In this document: positions 39,143 through 50,376 of the stretch, piece after piece
Position numbering within the stretch: position 1 is the stretch's first letter
How the letters are laid out: every line of letters starts with the position of its first letter
Assembly (NCBI GenBank): GCA_902806595.1
Contig: CADCXC010000038.1
Location: forward strand, 496,001 to 560,000
Origin: Pyrenopolyporus hunteri
Taxonomy: Eukaryota; Ascomycota; Sordariomycetes; Xylariales; Hypoxylaceae
Length of the DNA: 64,000 nucleotides
Direction of reading: 5' to 3'
Position numbers and translations under genes: made by a program
Notes under the pieces: model-generated
Database searches by the model: none
What the model saw: only the letters and a program-made list of their open reading frames with translations
What the model was told of the DNA's origin: nothing

Positions 39143-39983
39143 TTAAAATGGCGAGACGCCGTAGGCGCCCAATACCTTCCCGACGTCGCCGTCCTTCTCC
39201 CCTCTGACAACAACCGCGACGCGCTCGCCACCCTCCCATGGCTCAGCAGCATTCCTGTTCCGAAGCGAGGCAGGGTCGCCAGTAAAGTTGGTAGCGCACA
39301 GCCCCGGGTCTGCCCCGAACACCAGGAAGCCCTCCGGCTTCAGCCGAGCGTAGTACATGACCATCAACATGTTGAGGGCAGCCTTGCTGCAACGGTATTC
39401 CGTGGCGCCTGGGTTGTAGTGAGGCGAGGTCGGGTCCGCGGCGTGCGTGATGGAGCCCGTGCTCGAACTGACGAAGACGAGGCGCGGCGGCTTGTGAACG
39501 GCCTTCCGGAGCAGGTCCAGGAAAGCCTCGGTCACGCTCAGGGCGCCGACGACGTTCGTTTCCAGGATTCGGCGGAAGACCTCGCGCGTGGGGGGACTGA
39601 CCATCGAGACGATCCCCGCGTTGTTGACGAGAACGTCGAGTCTCCCGTACTCCTCGGCAACACGCGCGGCGGCCGCATCGACTGACTCGTCGTTGGCCAC
39701 GTCGATTTGGGTGGAAGACACGGTGCCTTTGATGCCCTCGACAGCCTGCAATTCCTTGGCGGCAGCCTCGCCTTTGGAGGGGTTTCGGCTGCCGAGGATA
39801 ACATGGTAGTCCCGGGATGAAAGGACTAGATTCTTTGCTGTCTCATAACCAACTCCTTGGTTGCCACCTGCGCGCTTGGACTTAGCTGATTGACCAAGTA
39901 ATGCTTTTCAACAACGGGAGAATACGGCTGATTCATATGAGCGCACCTGTAATAAGAACAATCTTCTTCTCCGGCGAAGCCAT
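39143..39983 (-). CDS. Short-chain dehydrogenase/reductase
   Basis: Two exons, 39983-39947 and 39867-39143, giving 253 residues, typical of classical SDR enzymes. The intron splits the first glycine of the cofactor motif and splices to TGGNQGVG (TGxxxGxG). Further classical signatures are the NNAG motif, the catalytic serine in FVSSSTGS and YRCSK (YxxxK). An arginine after the second strand (GSRNPSK) favours NADP(H). The short C-terminus has no membrane span or targeting signal. It is likely a soluble cytosolic NAD(P)H-dependent oxidoreductase. The substrate cannot be read from the sequence. The neighbours (an unknown protein and a Nudix hydrolase) do not suggest a biosynthetic cluster. Confidence 0.9.
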
Positions 39984-40950
39984 TTTGTATCAGGATATGG
40001 AACTACTAATAGGGGTAGGAGCCTTCTGATGGATAAGTATACTATACCAAGAGCGAGATGAGGGTAGTTGTAGTCTTGACTCACAGAGGGCTGGGGATTC
40101 ATCGGATTTCCAGTCAAAAGCCTGGATTCCTTTTATATTGAGGCTTCTCATCGTTGTTTTCAGTCTTCAACCCCTTACACACCGTAGGGCCAGTGGTTCG
40201 GACATAAGGCGTCTAAGTCCACTGAGATGTCTGGTTTTCAAAACTTCGAAATAGGATTTCTTCAGAAAATAGGATGATAGTCGGTGGATTATAAACGTCT
40301 ATGAGTGAGTCATTACTGGCTCGTGTGTCACTTGGACGTGTGGTTTATCTGCCTAGGTATGAACAGGTGCCGGGTTAGGTAGCGTAGACTCTTCCCACGG
40401 AGATACGGTTCATTAACTACAACTCCAAGATCTACCTAGGGACTCGACATTAAGACTAGATATTTTCGAATTGACTGCCGAGCTTGTCTATAGATTTTGT
40501 CTCGGCGTATAGAAGTATTAGCTGCAATGCTAGTTGTATAGGGGTTTTCGTGGTTCCCTAATAGTATAGTGATAGTGTTCTTACGTAGGTCAACTTCAAC
40601 CCCCTATTCGACGCCATGGAGTTAACCGTACTGATACTTCAGGTGGATACCTAGGGGCCTACGACATGCAGGCTGCAAGCTCACCCCTGTATCAAGTAAA
40701 CTCCGGCAAAGTCCAGCAAGTCCCCATAAAGCAATATACCTTCTACATAGGAATGTACTCGGGATATGTATCGCCATATAAGGGACTTGATCATAAGCAT
40801 CAGTACGTCGGCAACCTTGTGGAGTACCCCGCGGACGATACGTCAGTGGGACCCACACCGGTCTGCGAGTACCTAACCTAAAGGAAATAAAATAGTGGAA
40901 TGTACGCAACCGGACCGGGAAACGGTGACTTGCACATCTTTCCTTTCACC
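39984..40950. other. Divergent intergenic region
   Basis: It lies between the divergently oriented dehydrogenase and Nudix genes. No supported coding sequence; small ORFs around 40622-40909 lie on both strands of the same DNA and have no domain. Confidence 0.4.
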
Positions 40951-42534
40951 ATGAGCACCACCAACGGAACGTCCGGCGCGACCGACGGGAACGACTCGCC
41001 TCCCCTTACGGAGCTAGAAACCGCCGAGATCCTACAGAGCATCCGTAATTCAACTACCGGAACTTCCACCTCCCTCCCCGCCGACCTCGCCCTCTCGCTC
41101 GATTTAGACCGCCAGCAAAACCAAAACCAGCAACAAGAACAACCGCCGTCGGAAAGATCCCCCCAAGACCTAGCGTCGTATTACTGGGATGCGTCGACGA
41201 TGGCTCCGTTGAACAAAGTCTCGGCGGTCAGTATAGCTACAATCTAAACACCCATCCACCACAACCCGTATCCTTACCCGCACAATTCTCGATAGACGTA
41301 CGCTGGTCTCTGTATAATAGTAGTCTGTAAGAGTAATAGCATCGGGTACTAGAGTGTATGGGGAGAAAGGAGAGCAAGAAAAGAGGATAACAGCAAGTAA
41401 GACAACAAGATGATACCACACATGCTCATGCGCTCAAAGGCCGCCCTCGCGCGTCTGCGCGCCTACAAGCCCCCGCCGTTTCCGATCTGGGACCAGCTGC
41501 CCGTGAGCCGGCGCGCCGCCGTGCTGATCCTGTTATTCGCGGATCGGAGAGGCGACCTGAGGGTCGTGATCACGATGCGGGCCACGAGTCTACGCCACTT
41601 CTCCGGTACGACCACGAACCAAAAACCAGTTCCCCTCCAATGTGATAGAAAACGTAAAGAAGCGAATTTTGGATCTGACGCGTCTCCTCGATGCTTGAAT
41701 TAGGCCACGCTGCTTTCCCCGGCGGGAAAGCGGATTCGCTGTCCGAGTCGCCGTGTAAGTGTGCAACAAAAAGATTTATCTACCTACCTAGGTAGGTAGG
41801 TAAACAGAAAAAGAGTCGCCGAACTAACGCGTTCATTGCTTCTCGCGGTAGACCAAATAGCCCGACGCGAAGCATGGGAAGAAATCGGGCTTCCCATGGA
41901 CGACGCGAAGATCCCGAAGCCATTCCGAATAGAGCCGCTCTGCTGCCTGCCATGCAGCCTCGCGAAGACCGAGATGGCGGTGCGCCCGTGCGTAGCGTTC
42001 CTTCACGCTGAAGACGAGCCCGGAAAGCCGAAGGCCATGGTGGACGAGAGCATGATACCGCGGTTAGACGCCAAGGAGGTCGCGGCGGTATTTAGCGGCC
42101 CATTCCATAACTTCCTAAAGGCGAAGGACGAGCCCCGCGAGGGCGAGATCATACCGCCTGGCGAGTGGTACGATGGGTACTGGCACCACTGGCACGACAA
42201 GCCGTGGCGGGTTCACAATTTCCACGTGCCGGTAAATAACCAGAAAGTAACCAAGCCGAAAGTCCGAGAAGGCGGGCAAGCCGCGCTAGCCGACGAGCTG
42301 GAAGAGGAGGAAGAGACGATGCAGCGCTTCCTAGTCTGGGGCCTCACGGCACGGATGCTCGTCGACGCGGCGAGGATCGCTTACGACGAAGAGCCCGAGT
42401 TCGAACACAATTCTCACTACGGCGACGAAGAGATCATAGAATTGTTAAACAGCGCGGGCCAGCTCCCCGAGAAGAAGAGAAAGGAGATAGGCCAAGAAGC
42501 TATTAAAGACGAGGTAAAGGACGCGAAGATGTAG
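40951..42534 (+). CDS. CoA-diphosphatase-type Nudix hydrolase (Pcd1/NUDT7-like)
   Basis: Four exons: 40951-41230, 41402-41605, 41704-41754 and 41852-42534, giving about 405 residues. Exons 2-4 are well supported: the ITMRATSLRHFSGHAAFPGGK segment of CoA-type Nudix proteins is assembled across intron 2, and the Nudix helix ending REAWEEIGL across intron 3. The first exon and its junction (170-nt intron, weak gtatag donor) are less certain. The protein likely cleaves CoA and its derivatives to 3',5'-ADP and 4'-phosphopantetheine. The C-terminus is AKM, which fits the PTS1 peroxisomal signal [SAC][KRH][LM], consistent with the peroxisomal location of Pcd1 and NUDT7. Long insertions after the Nudix box (residues HWHDKPWRVHNFHVPVNNQ) are typical of the fungal proteins. 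Intron 3 carries a TAGG palindrome. Confidence 0.88.
41780..41802. repeat. TAGG palindrome inside an intron
   Basis: Near-perfect inverted repeat CTACCTACC/GGTAGGTAG within intron 3 of the Nudix gene. It is one of the few copies of this motif family inside a gene. Confidence 0.85.
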
Positions 42535-42768
42535 ACGGATGTTCCTTTGCATCTGTAACGGTGTCCGTTGCATTGTAGATTCATTATTGGCTCAAGCCGT
42601 CTGTATCCGTACTCCCACCGTTGGCGAATACACTCATCACATATTTAACACGATCAATCGGCATTCTCAAGTTATGGCAGATCTTTAAGCTGGACCTCGC
42701 GATTTCTTCGCGCCCTTATCAGTTCAAACGCCTGTAATATCTTAGGACGGCTAGAAGCCTTCTAGCGC

Positions 42769-43810
42769 CTAATGACACGCCGTCTCCTTCGTAGCTTTCG
42801 TATGCGAACCGAAGAAGTAGTATCCGAGGCCAGCTCCGATAGCTACCGAAAACATAACAAATCCGTTATAAGTCATGAAGAGCAGCCTGCGTATTCGCAG
42901 CGGGTTATCAATACCGGAACAGGTCATTATGGAAGCAATTGCAAAGGTAGTCTCTCACTCACATGATCATGAAGGCGTAAAAGTTCTGTACGCCGTACAG
43001 CACCGCTTTAACGGCGTGAGCTCGTCGCCCAATCGCGTCGGACTGGCTGCTTCGCCCTACCCCAAGTAATGTCGTGCTCTCAGTATTTGGTTCGCCTCGA
43101 TTATTTGCAACAGCAAGATCTTAGCCTAGGATTTCCCCGAAGGCGTGCCAATGAAACAGAATTTTATATGGGTAATGTATATCAAATGCGGTAGCAGCAG
43201 AGCTTAAGTCGTATCACGTTTCCGCGGTTATACGACAGGCACCGACTTCTCCTACTGGGATTTTGGGATTACGGGATACGGAAGGCGGGTGGGAGCGGAA
43301 GAGTCGGTCTGGAGGGCGGTGAAGGGGAGAACGGCGAGGATCAGACTCACTGGGCACAGCGTCCTGCTTGGCGGCGATCGAGGACTCGTAGCGTCGGATG
43401 CCCTCGCGCAGGGCTTCGTAGCCGGCGCTGATGGCGATAATAGCGAGCAGGCTGAAGACTAGCGAGGCCGTGTTGCGGATATGCCACTGGCGGAAGACGA
43501 TGCAGAGGTTCGTGGTATCCCAGGTGAATAGCATCTATTTAGATGATGGCAGCAGAAGCCAAGGGTTAGCTCGAGGTTCTCTCCCCTGCGCTCACGATCC
43601 CCCCGGTGCAGCGGTATCCAATAGCGAGGGAGCTCGTGCGGGATAGAAATTGGTGGCGCTCTCAAGTCACGGCGCATGGAGCTAGGGGACGGTTCGGACG
43701 AGTGGGCTACTGACATTCATGTTGCACATCGGCATGTCGCCGTGGCCCATATCCCCATGTCCCATATCTCCATGGCCCATATGTCCGTGATCCATATGCG
43801 AATGGTCCAT
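42769..43810 (-). CDS. Ctr-family copper transporter
   Basis: Four exons: 43810-43715, 43534-43351, 43056-42963 and 42886-42769, giving 163 residues. The N-terminus is made of repeated GHGDM / DHGHM units, the Met/His copper-binding segment of Ctr proteins, followed by MCNMNMLFTWDTTNLC before the first span. Three membrane segments follow: ASLVFSLLAIIAISAGY; the Phe/Met-rich second span with an MxxxM (MLLFM) motif assembled over intron 3; and the third span with GAGLGYYFFG (GxxxG). The C-terminus is TACH, ending in a Cys/His pair. Family members import Cu(I) at the plasma membrane or release it from the vacuole. The start is the first ATG of the Met-rich repeat. Intron 2 is 294 nt, longer than its neighbours. 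The gene converges with the Nudix gene (234 bp apart) and diverges from BNA1. Confidence 0.93.
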
Positions 43811-44761
43811 TGGGTAAAGCTATCGGGGAGAGGAAAAGGCGTCGGGGTAGGGTTATGGGCTGGGATCGGAGTTGCACGGCGATAGATGGATTTAATATAC
43901 TAGATAGCTTGAAGCTTAAATATAGAGTAAGGAGAAGAGAGAGAAAAGAGAGAAGGATGAAATGCTGATAGCTAGGCAAGGTATACTATTCGACCTTTAT
44001 TTTGAGAGGAACTTGCTTAAACTTGCTTAAACGTGCTCAACTTGGTCAGTGGGAGGCTTGATTGAATGCCTGGGCGTGTACCATAGCGGTACGTATGGTG
44101 TTAGAATGGTGCGGTTATTCGCTTGGCTGGTTGGCATTGGCTGGTAGGACCTGAACTCAAACGTACACCCCCCGAGCTTGTGTAACCTATGCCTTATTAG
44201 GTAGTCTCAGGGATGGAGGGCGTAGGGCACGGGCCATAAAGGGTCCCGCGGGTGTCGTAAGCATGCACATCTATAAGCACTCTAAAGGGTATGTCTAGGA
44301 AGTATATATACCTAGATACTTACATACCTACCTAGGTACATATGTCTAGCCTGCTCCCCGTATCACTAAAGTTTCGCGCTAGGGCTGGATCCGATAGCCG
44401 ACGTATCTCGGGGCGCTCGATAGTGGGGTCATGGCGAGCTCCGGATCTCTCTTTCAAACCTGAGCTTTTTTACGCTTAGGTACTATTTTATGCCACTATC
44501 TATTTTATATCGACCCGGCAACTCGCGGAGAATACGATAATTGAGAGAACTAAAGAAAAAGGATTGCTAACATAAGCCCCCGTTAGTCATCTCATAACCA
44601 CCTAAGTAATAACAATCGTGTTAGAATAAGAGACAATTTCAACAGTGTAACACCTCACGTCCAAGCCCGACGGGTCCGACGCTAAAGACCAAGCAGCACG
44701 AACCTATCAAAGCATGCCAAAGCCCGTTGCCATCAAGGTCGGGAAGAAATAATCAATAAAA
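43811..44761. other. Divergent promoter region, CTR / BNA1
   Basis: 951 bases separate two divergent genes and must hold both promoters. A direct repeat of ACTTGCTTAA units at 44010-44030 and TAGG palindromes at 44311-44341 are visible. No coding sequence is supported. Confidence 0.45.
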
Positions 44762-45450
44762 ATGCTCTCGGCACCAGTAAACCTCCCGAAATGGTACGCC
44801 ACTAGAACTCCTCAGCTCGTGTAGCGCCGCCTCGGCTAACGATGGATAAGGCTTGAGGAGAATTCTCATCTTCTGAAGCCTCCCGTCAACAACTACTGCG
44901 TCTACAATGAAGACTTCACCGTCATGGTGCGCAAGAACTCATCCGTCACTAAACCGCGGATCTATATTCATCCTTTCTTTTCGGTCATAAGCTGATCTCT
45001 CCTCGTCCGTGCTAGATCGTGGGCGGTCCCAACGCCCGGACGGACTACCACATCAACCAAACGCCAGAGTGGTTTTACCAGTACAAGGGCGCTATGATGT
45101 TGAAAGTCGTCGACGACGGCAAGTTCAGGGACATCATTATCCGCGAGGGCGACATGTTCCTCTTACCCGGTAACACGCCTCATAACCCGGTGCGCTTCGC
45201 CAACACCGTCGGTGTCGTGCTTGAGCAGAAGCGGCCCCAGGACACCGTCGACCGCATGCGCTGGTACTGCCAGGAGTGCGGCGAGACGGTTCACGAGGCC
45301 GCCTTCCACTGCACGGACCTCGGAACTCAGATCAAAGCCGCCATCGAGAAATTTATGTCCAGCGAAGAGACCCGGAAGTGCAAGAAATGCGGTGAAATTG
45401 CTAATTCTGTACCTAAGCCTGGGACTATCAAAGACCCAAACTTGGAATAA
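44762..45450 (+). CDS. BNA1: 3-hydroxyanthranilate 3,4-dioxygenase
   Basis: Three exons: 44762-44793, 44851-44926 and 45016-45450, giving 180 residues, the usual fungal length. The enzyme opens the ring of 3-hydroxyanthranilate with O2 in the kynurenine pathway, leading to quinolinate and NAD. The active-site iron ligands are visible as His48, Glu54 (YHINQTPEWF) and His92 (GNTPHNP), with Arg44 and Arg96 for the substrate. The C-terminal part has the two CxxC pairs (CQEC, CKKC) of the rubredoxin-like second metal site found in fungal and bacterial enzymes. Both introns fall in the conserved N-terminus and splice to LPKWLEENSHLL and FTVMIVGGPNARTDYH. It is cytosolic. All key residues are present. 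Confidence 0.96.
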
Positions 45451-45992
45451 GGCCGAATATAGGCGGGTACCCGGCTCGCGAATGCTAGCCGTATACGTAA
45501 TCTTATAGCATGAGACATCGTGACTTTCAAGCGTGCTCGTGCTCTACTAACTGAAACACCTATTCGAAATGTTTATTATATACACGCACGTCGGCTTGCT
45601 CATAATGCGGCTTTAGGTTAGAGGAAGGACATATGGCATAGCCATAGCTTTGATTCCTACTCATACCTAACGTTTAAGATGTGACGATTTTGAATCTTTA
45701 GGTTCGCTAGACAGCCACCCAGCATGGTTCATTCACAGACTCATAAATGGGTAGTCGGTGTGATTTCACCCATCATCGTTGAATGCTCCCCGCTCTCCCC
45801 CTTAAATTGAGAGGCTACACTTAGCGCCCTTCGGCCAAAGCAAACGGCGGAAGAAATTCGTGGTTTAGGTGACTGGGCTGCTCCTGTTTATCCCATCCTA
45901 GCCCTAATGCCTCCTCGTACAGAAGACTGAAATCCATCGATCCATCAATTCTCATTGTCATACACGTTGGGCCTGTCGGACCTAAAATAATC
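45451..45992. other. Intergenic region
   Basis: No supported gene; a 3' flank of BNA1 and the promoter of the F-box-like gene. Confidence 0.4.
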
Positions 45993-46739
45993 ATGGTTGA
46001 TCTCAAGAAGTTGCGGTCGCGTAAACCCGCCGGCGACGTTGACCCCTCACGAGTGCCCCTGCTATCAGCCATCGTCGTCAGCGACGACGACGACGACGAC
46101 GACGACCACAGCGACGAAAGGGCGCCTACCGAATTCTCACGATGGCAGCTTCTGCCGATGGAACTCAAGCTCATGATCATGTCCTCCATGGACATCCGGA
46201 GCGTGACGAACCTCCGAAGGACGAGCCAGTTCTTCTACCACTACTACACGGCCGAGCGCATCCGGAAGCAGTTCACCGTGGACGGCCAGATCCTCCCGCA
46301 GCTGCTCGAGTGCTGCGCCAGCTGCCTGTCCGTGCCCGGCTACGACCTGGTCCTGGACGACGAGCGCTGGCAGGAGCCGTGGCGGTCCATGTGCTTCCCT
46401 TGCTGGCGCGTCAAGCGCAGCCCGCTTTACTTCGGCACGCCCACCGAGATCGCCTTCGTGGGCGGCCGGGACGGCCACGTCTGCACGTTCTGCGGCTGGC
46501 CCGTCTGCAGCGGGCGCATGCACCGGCCTTGCGGCAGGATAGCGCGTTGCTTGGACTACGGGCTCTTCTTCTCTTACTTCGTCGCCCTGTTCATGATTTT
46601 GATCATAGCGCGTATCCGCATACATATAAATCGCGGGGCTTCCACGCTCGATATCCTTATCCTAGTAAGCGATTCTCGATCGTCGTCGTCGTCCCGACTC
46701 ATCTTCGGCGATTACTACCTTGCTTATGTTGATAGCTAA
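45993..46739 (+). CDS. F-box-like protein with Cys-rich region
   Basis: A single frame of 248 residues. An acidic run of eight Asp (GAC repeat at about 46084-46105) precedes an F-box-like helix unit, LLPMELKLMIMSSMDIRSV followed by NLRRTSQFFYHYYTAERI. A Cys-rich region follows (CCASC, CFPC, CTFCGWPVC), which could bind zinc. After this comes a hydrophobic stretch, FFSYFVALFMILIIARIRI, and a Ser-rich tail. Fungal proteins of this shape are usually annotated as F-box domain proteins that recruit substrates to SCF ubiquitin ligases; the partner cannot be inferred. The tail beyond residue 215 may be altered by an unseen intron (a gtaagc donor lies at 46664), so the C-terminus is uncertain. Confidence 0.7.
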   Translation: MVDLKKLRSRKPAGDVDPSRVPLLSAIVVSDDDDDDDDHSDERAPTEFSRWQLLPMELKLMIMSSMDIRSVTNLRRTSQFFYHYYTAERIRKQFTVDGQILPQLLECCASCLSVPGYDLVLDDERWQEPWRSMCFPCWRVKRSPLYFGTPTEIAFVGGRDGHVCTFCGWPVCSGRMHRPCGRIARCLDYGLFFSYFVALFMILIIARIRIHINRGASTLDILILVSDSRSSSSSRLIFGDYYLAYVDS

Positions 46740-47753
46740 TTTCCTATATATAGCTCTGCGCCTTGCAATTCTGGGCTCTCGACCTGTTTCTCTCCCTGTT
46801 GGAGCTGGGCCTCAGGGGGCCACCCATGGACACCTGTTTTTTCTTAGATTTGCCGTCGATTCCCCTCTGGATTGTACCGGCGATCAGTCCCGCGTACGAC
46901 TTACTCTTCTCGGCACCCCCACATCCTCACGCGGCTCTGCTGTGTGCGCTTGCTATATCTAGATCGTAGGTATCTTCGTGGTTACGCCGTTGTGGATCAC
47001 CCGTACTAATGTCGCGGCAGCTTGTCTCATGTCGCAAACATCGTAGGCCACCTTATAGTAGCTTCGGAATACGATACTAGAACCTTCTCCCTTCCCACCC
47101 TGTCCTATAAGCGGAAGATCCTACATATCCTATATTCTTACCTCGTGTATCGAGTGCAGTTACGGGAACACAGTAGGATAGGATTCGTTTTCCTTTGGTT
47201 ACCATGCATCGCCTTAGCTGGGGCGTTGTCTGAGGCTCTATCGAAATGCCTGTAATGATGACAGCACTGGGATATCTCTTGCCTTCTTAGGCAAAGTGGC
47301 AGAGGTCTAGGATGTATATAGTGGAAGTCGGGAGACGGTAGCATAGCTCTTGGATATCTACTATGTATATAACCCGTGGTATAACAGCTAGTAGCTAGGT
47401 CCAATAAAAACCGTGGCCTAATAACTTTTCGTTTTTGGTCCTCTAGCAAGGGCGCCGGGCGCTCCCATACGCCGTACTAGATTCCTATGTGTAACCCCAC
47501 TTTTCTAATTTGCCCCTATTCCGTGTTGTTTTCGTGCCCATGGTCAGACAGCTAGCACACCACGTAGAAGTTAAGCCATGTGTATACATATATGCATCCA
47601 TAAAAATTACCGTCACAACTTGAAGATAGGAAATAAAGAGGGACATACGGGTTTATTTACTAGGTAGGTATTGATTTATTTTCCTGGACCTTACCCCTTT
47701 TCGTTGAAAAAAAAAAAAAAAAATTTGACGCATATTGCCGTTACTATCCCCGT
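46740..47753. other. Intergenic region
   Basis: No supported gene. A 17-nt poly-A tract occurs at 47707-47723, just beyond the stop codon of the CorA-like gene, whose minus-strand transcript would read it as poly-U. Confidence 0.4.
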
Positions 47754-49394
47754 TCAAACCCAAGAAAGAAACGATCTTTTTCTATCGAGACTTTCCTTTT
47801 CCTCGTACCCCGCGACGATATCCGGGCCTTTCGAAATTCGCCTCTTCCACGGCGGTATGACAAGGAAGACGTATATCCCGAGAACGGCGATTGTCAGCGG
47901 GATGGTGATACAGGGATACAGCCATACGTAGCTCTCGTTCAGGTTGAAGAATGTCATGGAGAATAACGTCTGGCAATTTCAAGTAAGAATAAAGCCCTCA
48001 AGTCACTTAATAGTGTATCGGGTGCTCACCGCGACGAACGTGGCCGGGAGAAAGACCATGGTTACGATGGCGATTGACTTCATCTGCTTGCTTTCGTTCA
48101 TATTGTCTCTCGCAAGCGCCTGCTACACGTCAGCTTTACCACCCCGGAGTCTAGGGTTCCGGGTAAGGGTGATAGACGAACCAGATTAGTGGCTAGAGAC
48201 ATCCCGTCGATAATCATACTGCATTCCCGTATCAAATCTAAGAATTCTAAGTGAATTTCGGCCAAGCGGTCTTTAATCCGGTGGCCGGTGCTGAGGAAGA
48301 TGTCTTCGCGACCGGCCCGGGAGTATTGTTCCAATTCATCAATGTGAGCGATCATATTAGACAGGACCCCCAGCCAGCATTCCAGGCCGTTCTTAATCGC
48401 GTATATGTTGAGCCAGGGGTCGACATGAGATTTGGATTTAGTGACCGCCCCGTAGCCGGAGGTCTGAAGCGCATCGATGGTGTCTTGCAGGGCGGTCTTC
48501 CTAGATAGAACAAGCTCGCGCATCCGAAACCTTTCGATCTCCGCGAATATCCCAACCGACAGCATCGGGTGGCAGAAGGCGTCTTCCGAGCTTTTGATGA
48601 ATCGGTTGGCGATTCTTTCCATTATCGTCTTCCCTGCAGAGTGGGCGTTACAGCCGTAGAAGACGGCGTAAGTCCGCCCTATGCTTGGTAAATACGTCAC
48701 GGATAGCGCCAAGTCATTCTCCCAGTTGTCTGACGAACGGCAATTATACACTGTAGTGCTATTAACACCTCGAAAGCTGCGTCCGCGTGGTTCTTAAGAC
48801 ACCCTACCTATCGCTGTCTCTAGCGGACTTGACACGGGGAGAAATGTTCGCGAGAACGTCGACGCGTAATTACGGAAAATCGTTCTGGCGATCGAGTCGT
48901 GCACGAAGAACCGATCCAGGACATTTTCGAAGACATTCCTAGAGAAAGGTAGATAACTCAACCCGCAATCACTCTCTTCCGTCCGGCTTCCTAGGCTTAA
49001 AGGGGGGTCGTGAGCTATCGTGTGATCCGGGGTCCTGAAAGGGGGCCTTACATAACTGATGTAGTACAGCCGTGAGAGTCATCGGATGTCAGTTTCTCCT
49101 ATAGTCGCATCAGTAGAAGTCGCCGGTGGGAAGGGGGAGAAGCCTGCTAACTTGTCCAAACCAATCAAGCCAGTCCAAATCCGATGATAAATCCCAATGC
49201 TGTACTCTCCGCTCTCTCTGTAGAGTGTGTGTTGCATTAATATCCCGTGATAGGATCTCACCAAGGACAACTTTATGAAAGGAGCTTACCTGGCCGTCGT
49301 AACCTAGCCGTATAACCTTGCATTTGCGGTTCGCGTAGATAAAGTTGCTGAGGTCTATTTCCGACAACCTCCATCGCTTCCGGGTCCAATCCAT
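47754..49394 (-). CDS. CorA-like membrane protein (first junction abnormal)
   Basis: Exons: 49394-49152, about 49069-48808, 48750-48182, 48122-48030 and 47969-47754, about 460 residues. The last four splice in phase with normal GT-AG borders. The protein has a soluble N-terminal domain with the WDLSSDLDWLDWF and YVRPPFRTPDHT landmarks of fungal CorA-like proteins, a long helical region, and two C-terminal membrane spans (IAIVTMVFLPATFVATLFSM and a second span ending VFLVI). The classical GMN signature of CorA magnesium channels is absent, as is common in these fungal relatives, so Mg transport is not assured. The junction of exons 1 and 2 is abnormal: the conserved frame resumes after CACGG, with no AG in phase, and all nearby AG acceptors put the frame out. 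The start is the ATG before DWTRKRWRL; an upstream exon is possible. Confidence 0.7.
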
Positions 49395-49853
49395 TGCGCA
49401 CCACACCGAATAACGTAGGCTGCAGTTAGAAAACCGTTGGTGGTAACGAATTGAATCGTAACATTTGCTGTTCACAAGATCCTATCCAACGTTTGGTCCA
49501 AAACGACTACACCCGCTGAGCATTTAAAACGCTCTCAGATAGCACAAGTCTAGGTAGGTAGGCCATCTCCAATTGTGCACTTTACCTAGGACAGCCCTGA
49601 ATGTGCCGTGGGAAAAGCCCAGCGGGGTGTTTTCGTGGGTTACATTGTCTCATGCGCCCGCCTCGATGACTATAGCACTTATCGACAGCCACTAATATTT
49701 GCAGGAGACTATAGTAGCCTGCATATAATCCGCATACCGAAGAAAGGGTTTAGGTGATCGTACGCCGCCTGTACCACTCAAATCCGCCAGTTCTCCAAGG
49801 CAGGCTACGGGGCTTATGACTCTTTCTTCGATCTTCCGACCGGTCGGTGCGGG

Positions 49854-50328
49854 TTGAGGCTCTGCAGAGAACGCCTAGTGAGCCCATATCTCACCATACA
49901 TAAGTATACTAACGTGGATGTGTCTGAGCAAGCCCAGGTCGAAGACTCTAACCACATACAGTTTCGTATACCCACTACAATGCCGTACCATAATTTTACG
50001 ATCGACTATATCGACAAGAGTAAGCTGAAAGATGCTTTGAGGGAGCTTTTAGGCGCAGCTAAATTTGGGGAGCCCGTTAGTATAACCCGTGGGCGCAATC
50101 GGGAGGACATACGGTGACCTGCATGGCAGTCCGCTAATGAGGATTCAATACAGACCACTGCTCATGGAGTCTACCAAGTCTGGGTCCCTAACCCGGGGCT
50201 CACTACCGTAAGATAGTTCCTCTATTTGGTTAAGCATTCTAAGTGCGCTTCCCTCTGACGTATTTGATAAGGCGCAATACGAGTGGATTAAGGCACGGGC
50301 GAGGAGGCACTATGAGAGTCAAGACTGA
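49854..50328 (+). pseudogene. Degenerate small fungal gene
   Basis: An 87-codon frame from 49854 to 50117 (MRLCRERLVSPYL..., then FTIDYIDKSKLKDALREL) meets a TGA at 50115-50117. The same frame continues past the stop with protein-like sequence, GVYQVWVPNPGLTT, up to about 50210. A second segment, SDVFDKAQYEWIKARARRHY, lies at 50257-50328 in a frame that no GT-AG intron I can find joins correctly. This looks like a small protein gene that has been broken. A real intron covering the TGA is not excluded. Function unknown. Confidence 0.4.
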
Positions 50329-50376
50329 ACGCCGCCCCATCGGACCTCAGGGTGTCTCTGTCTATTGGGCCTAAAC

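Noticed and set aside
46137..46732. ORFs of 162 (-) and 196 (+) codons overlapping the F-box-like gene
   Set aside because: Shadows of the G/C-rich coding frame; Arg/Pro/Ala-biased with no motif, whereas the third frame has the F-box helix and Cys pairs.
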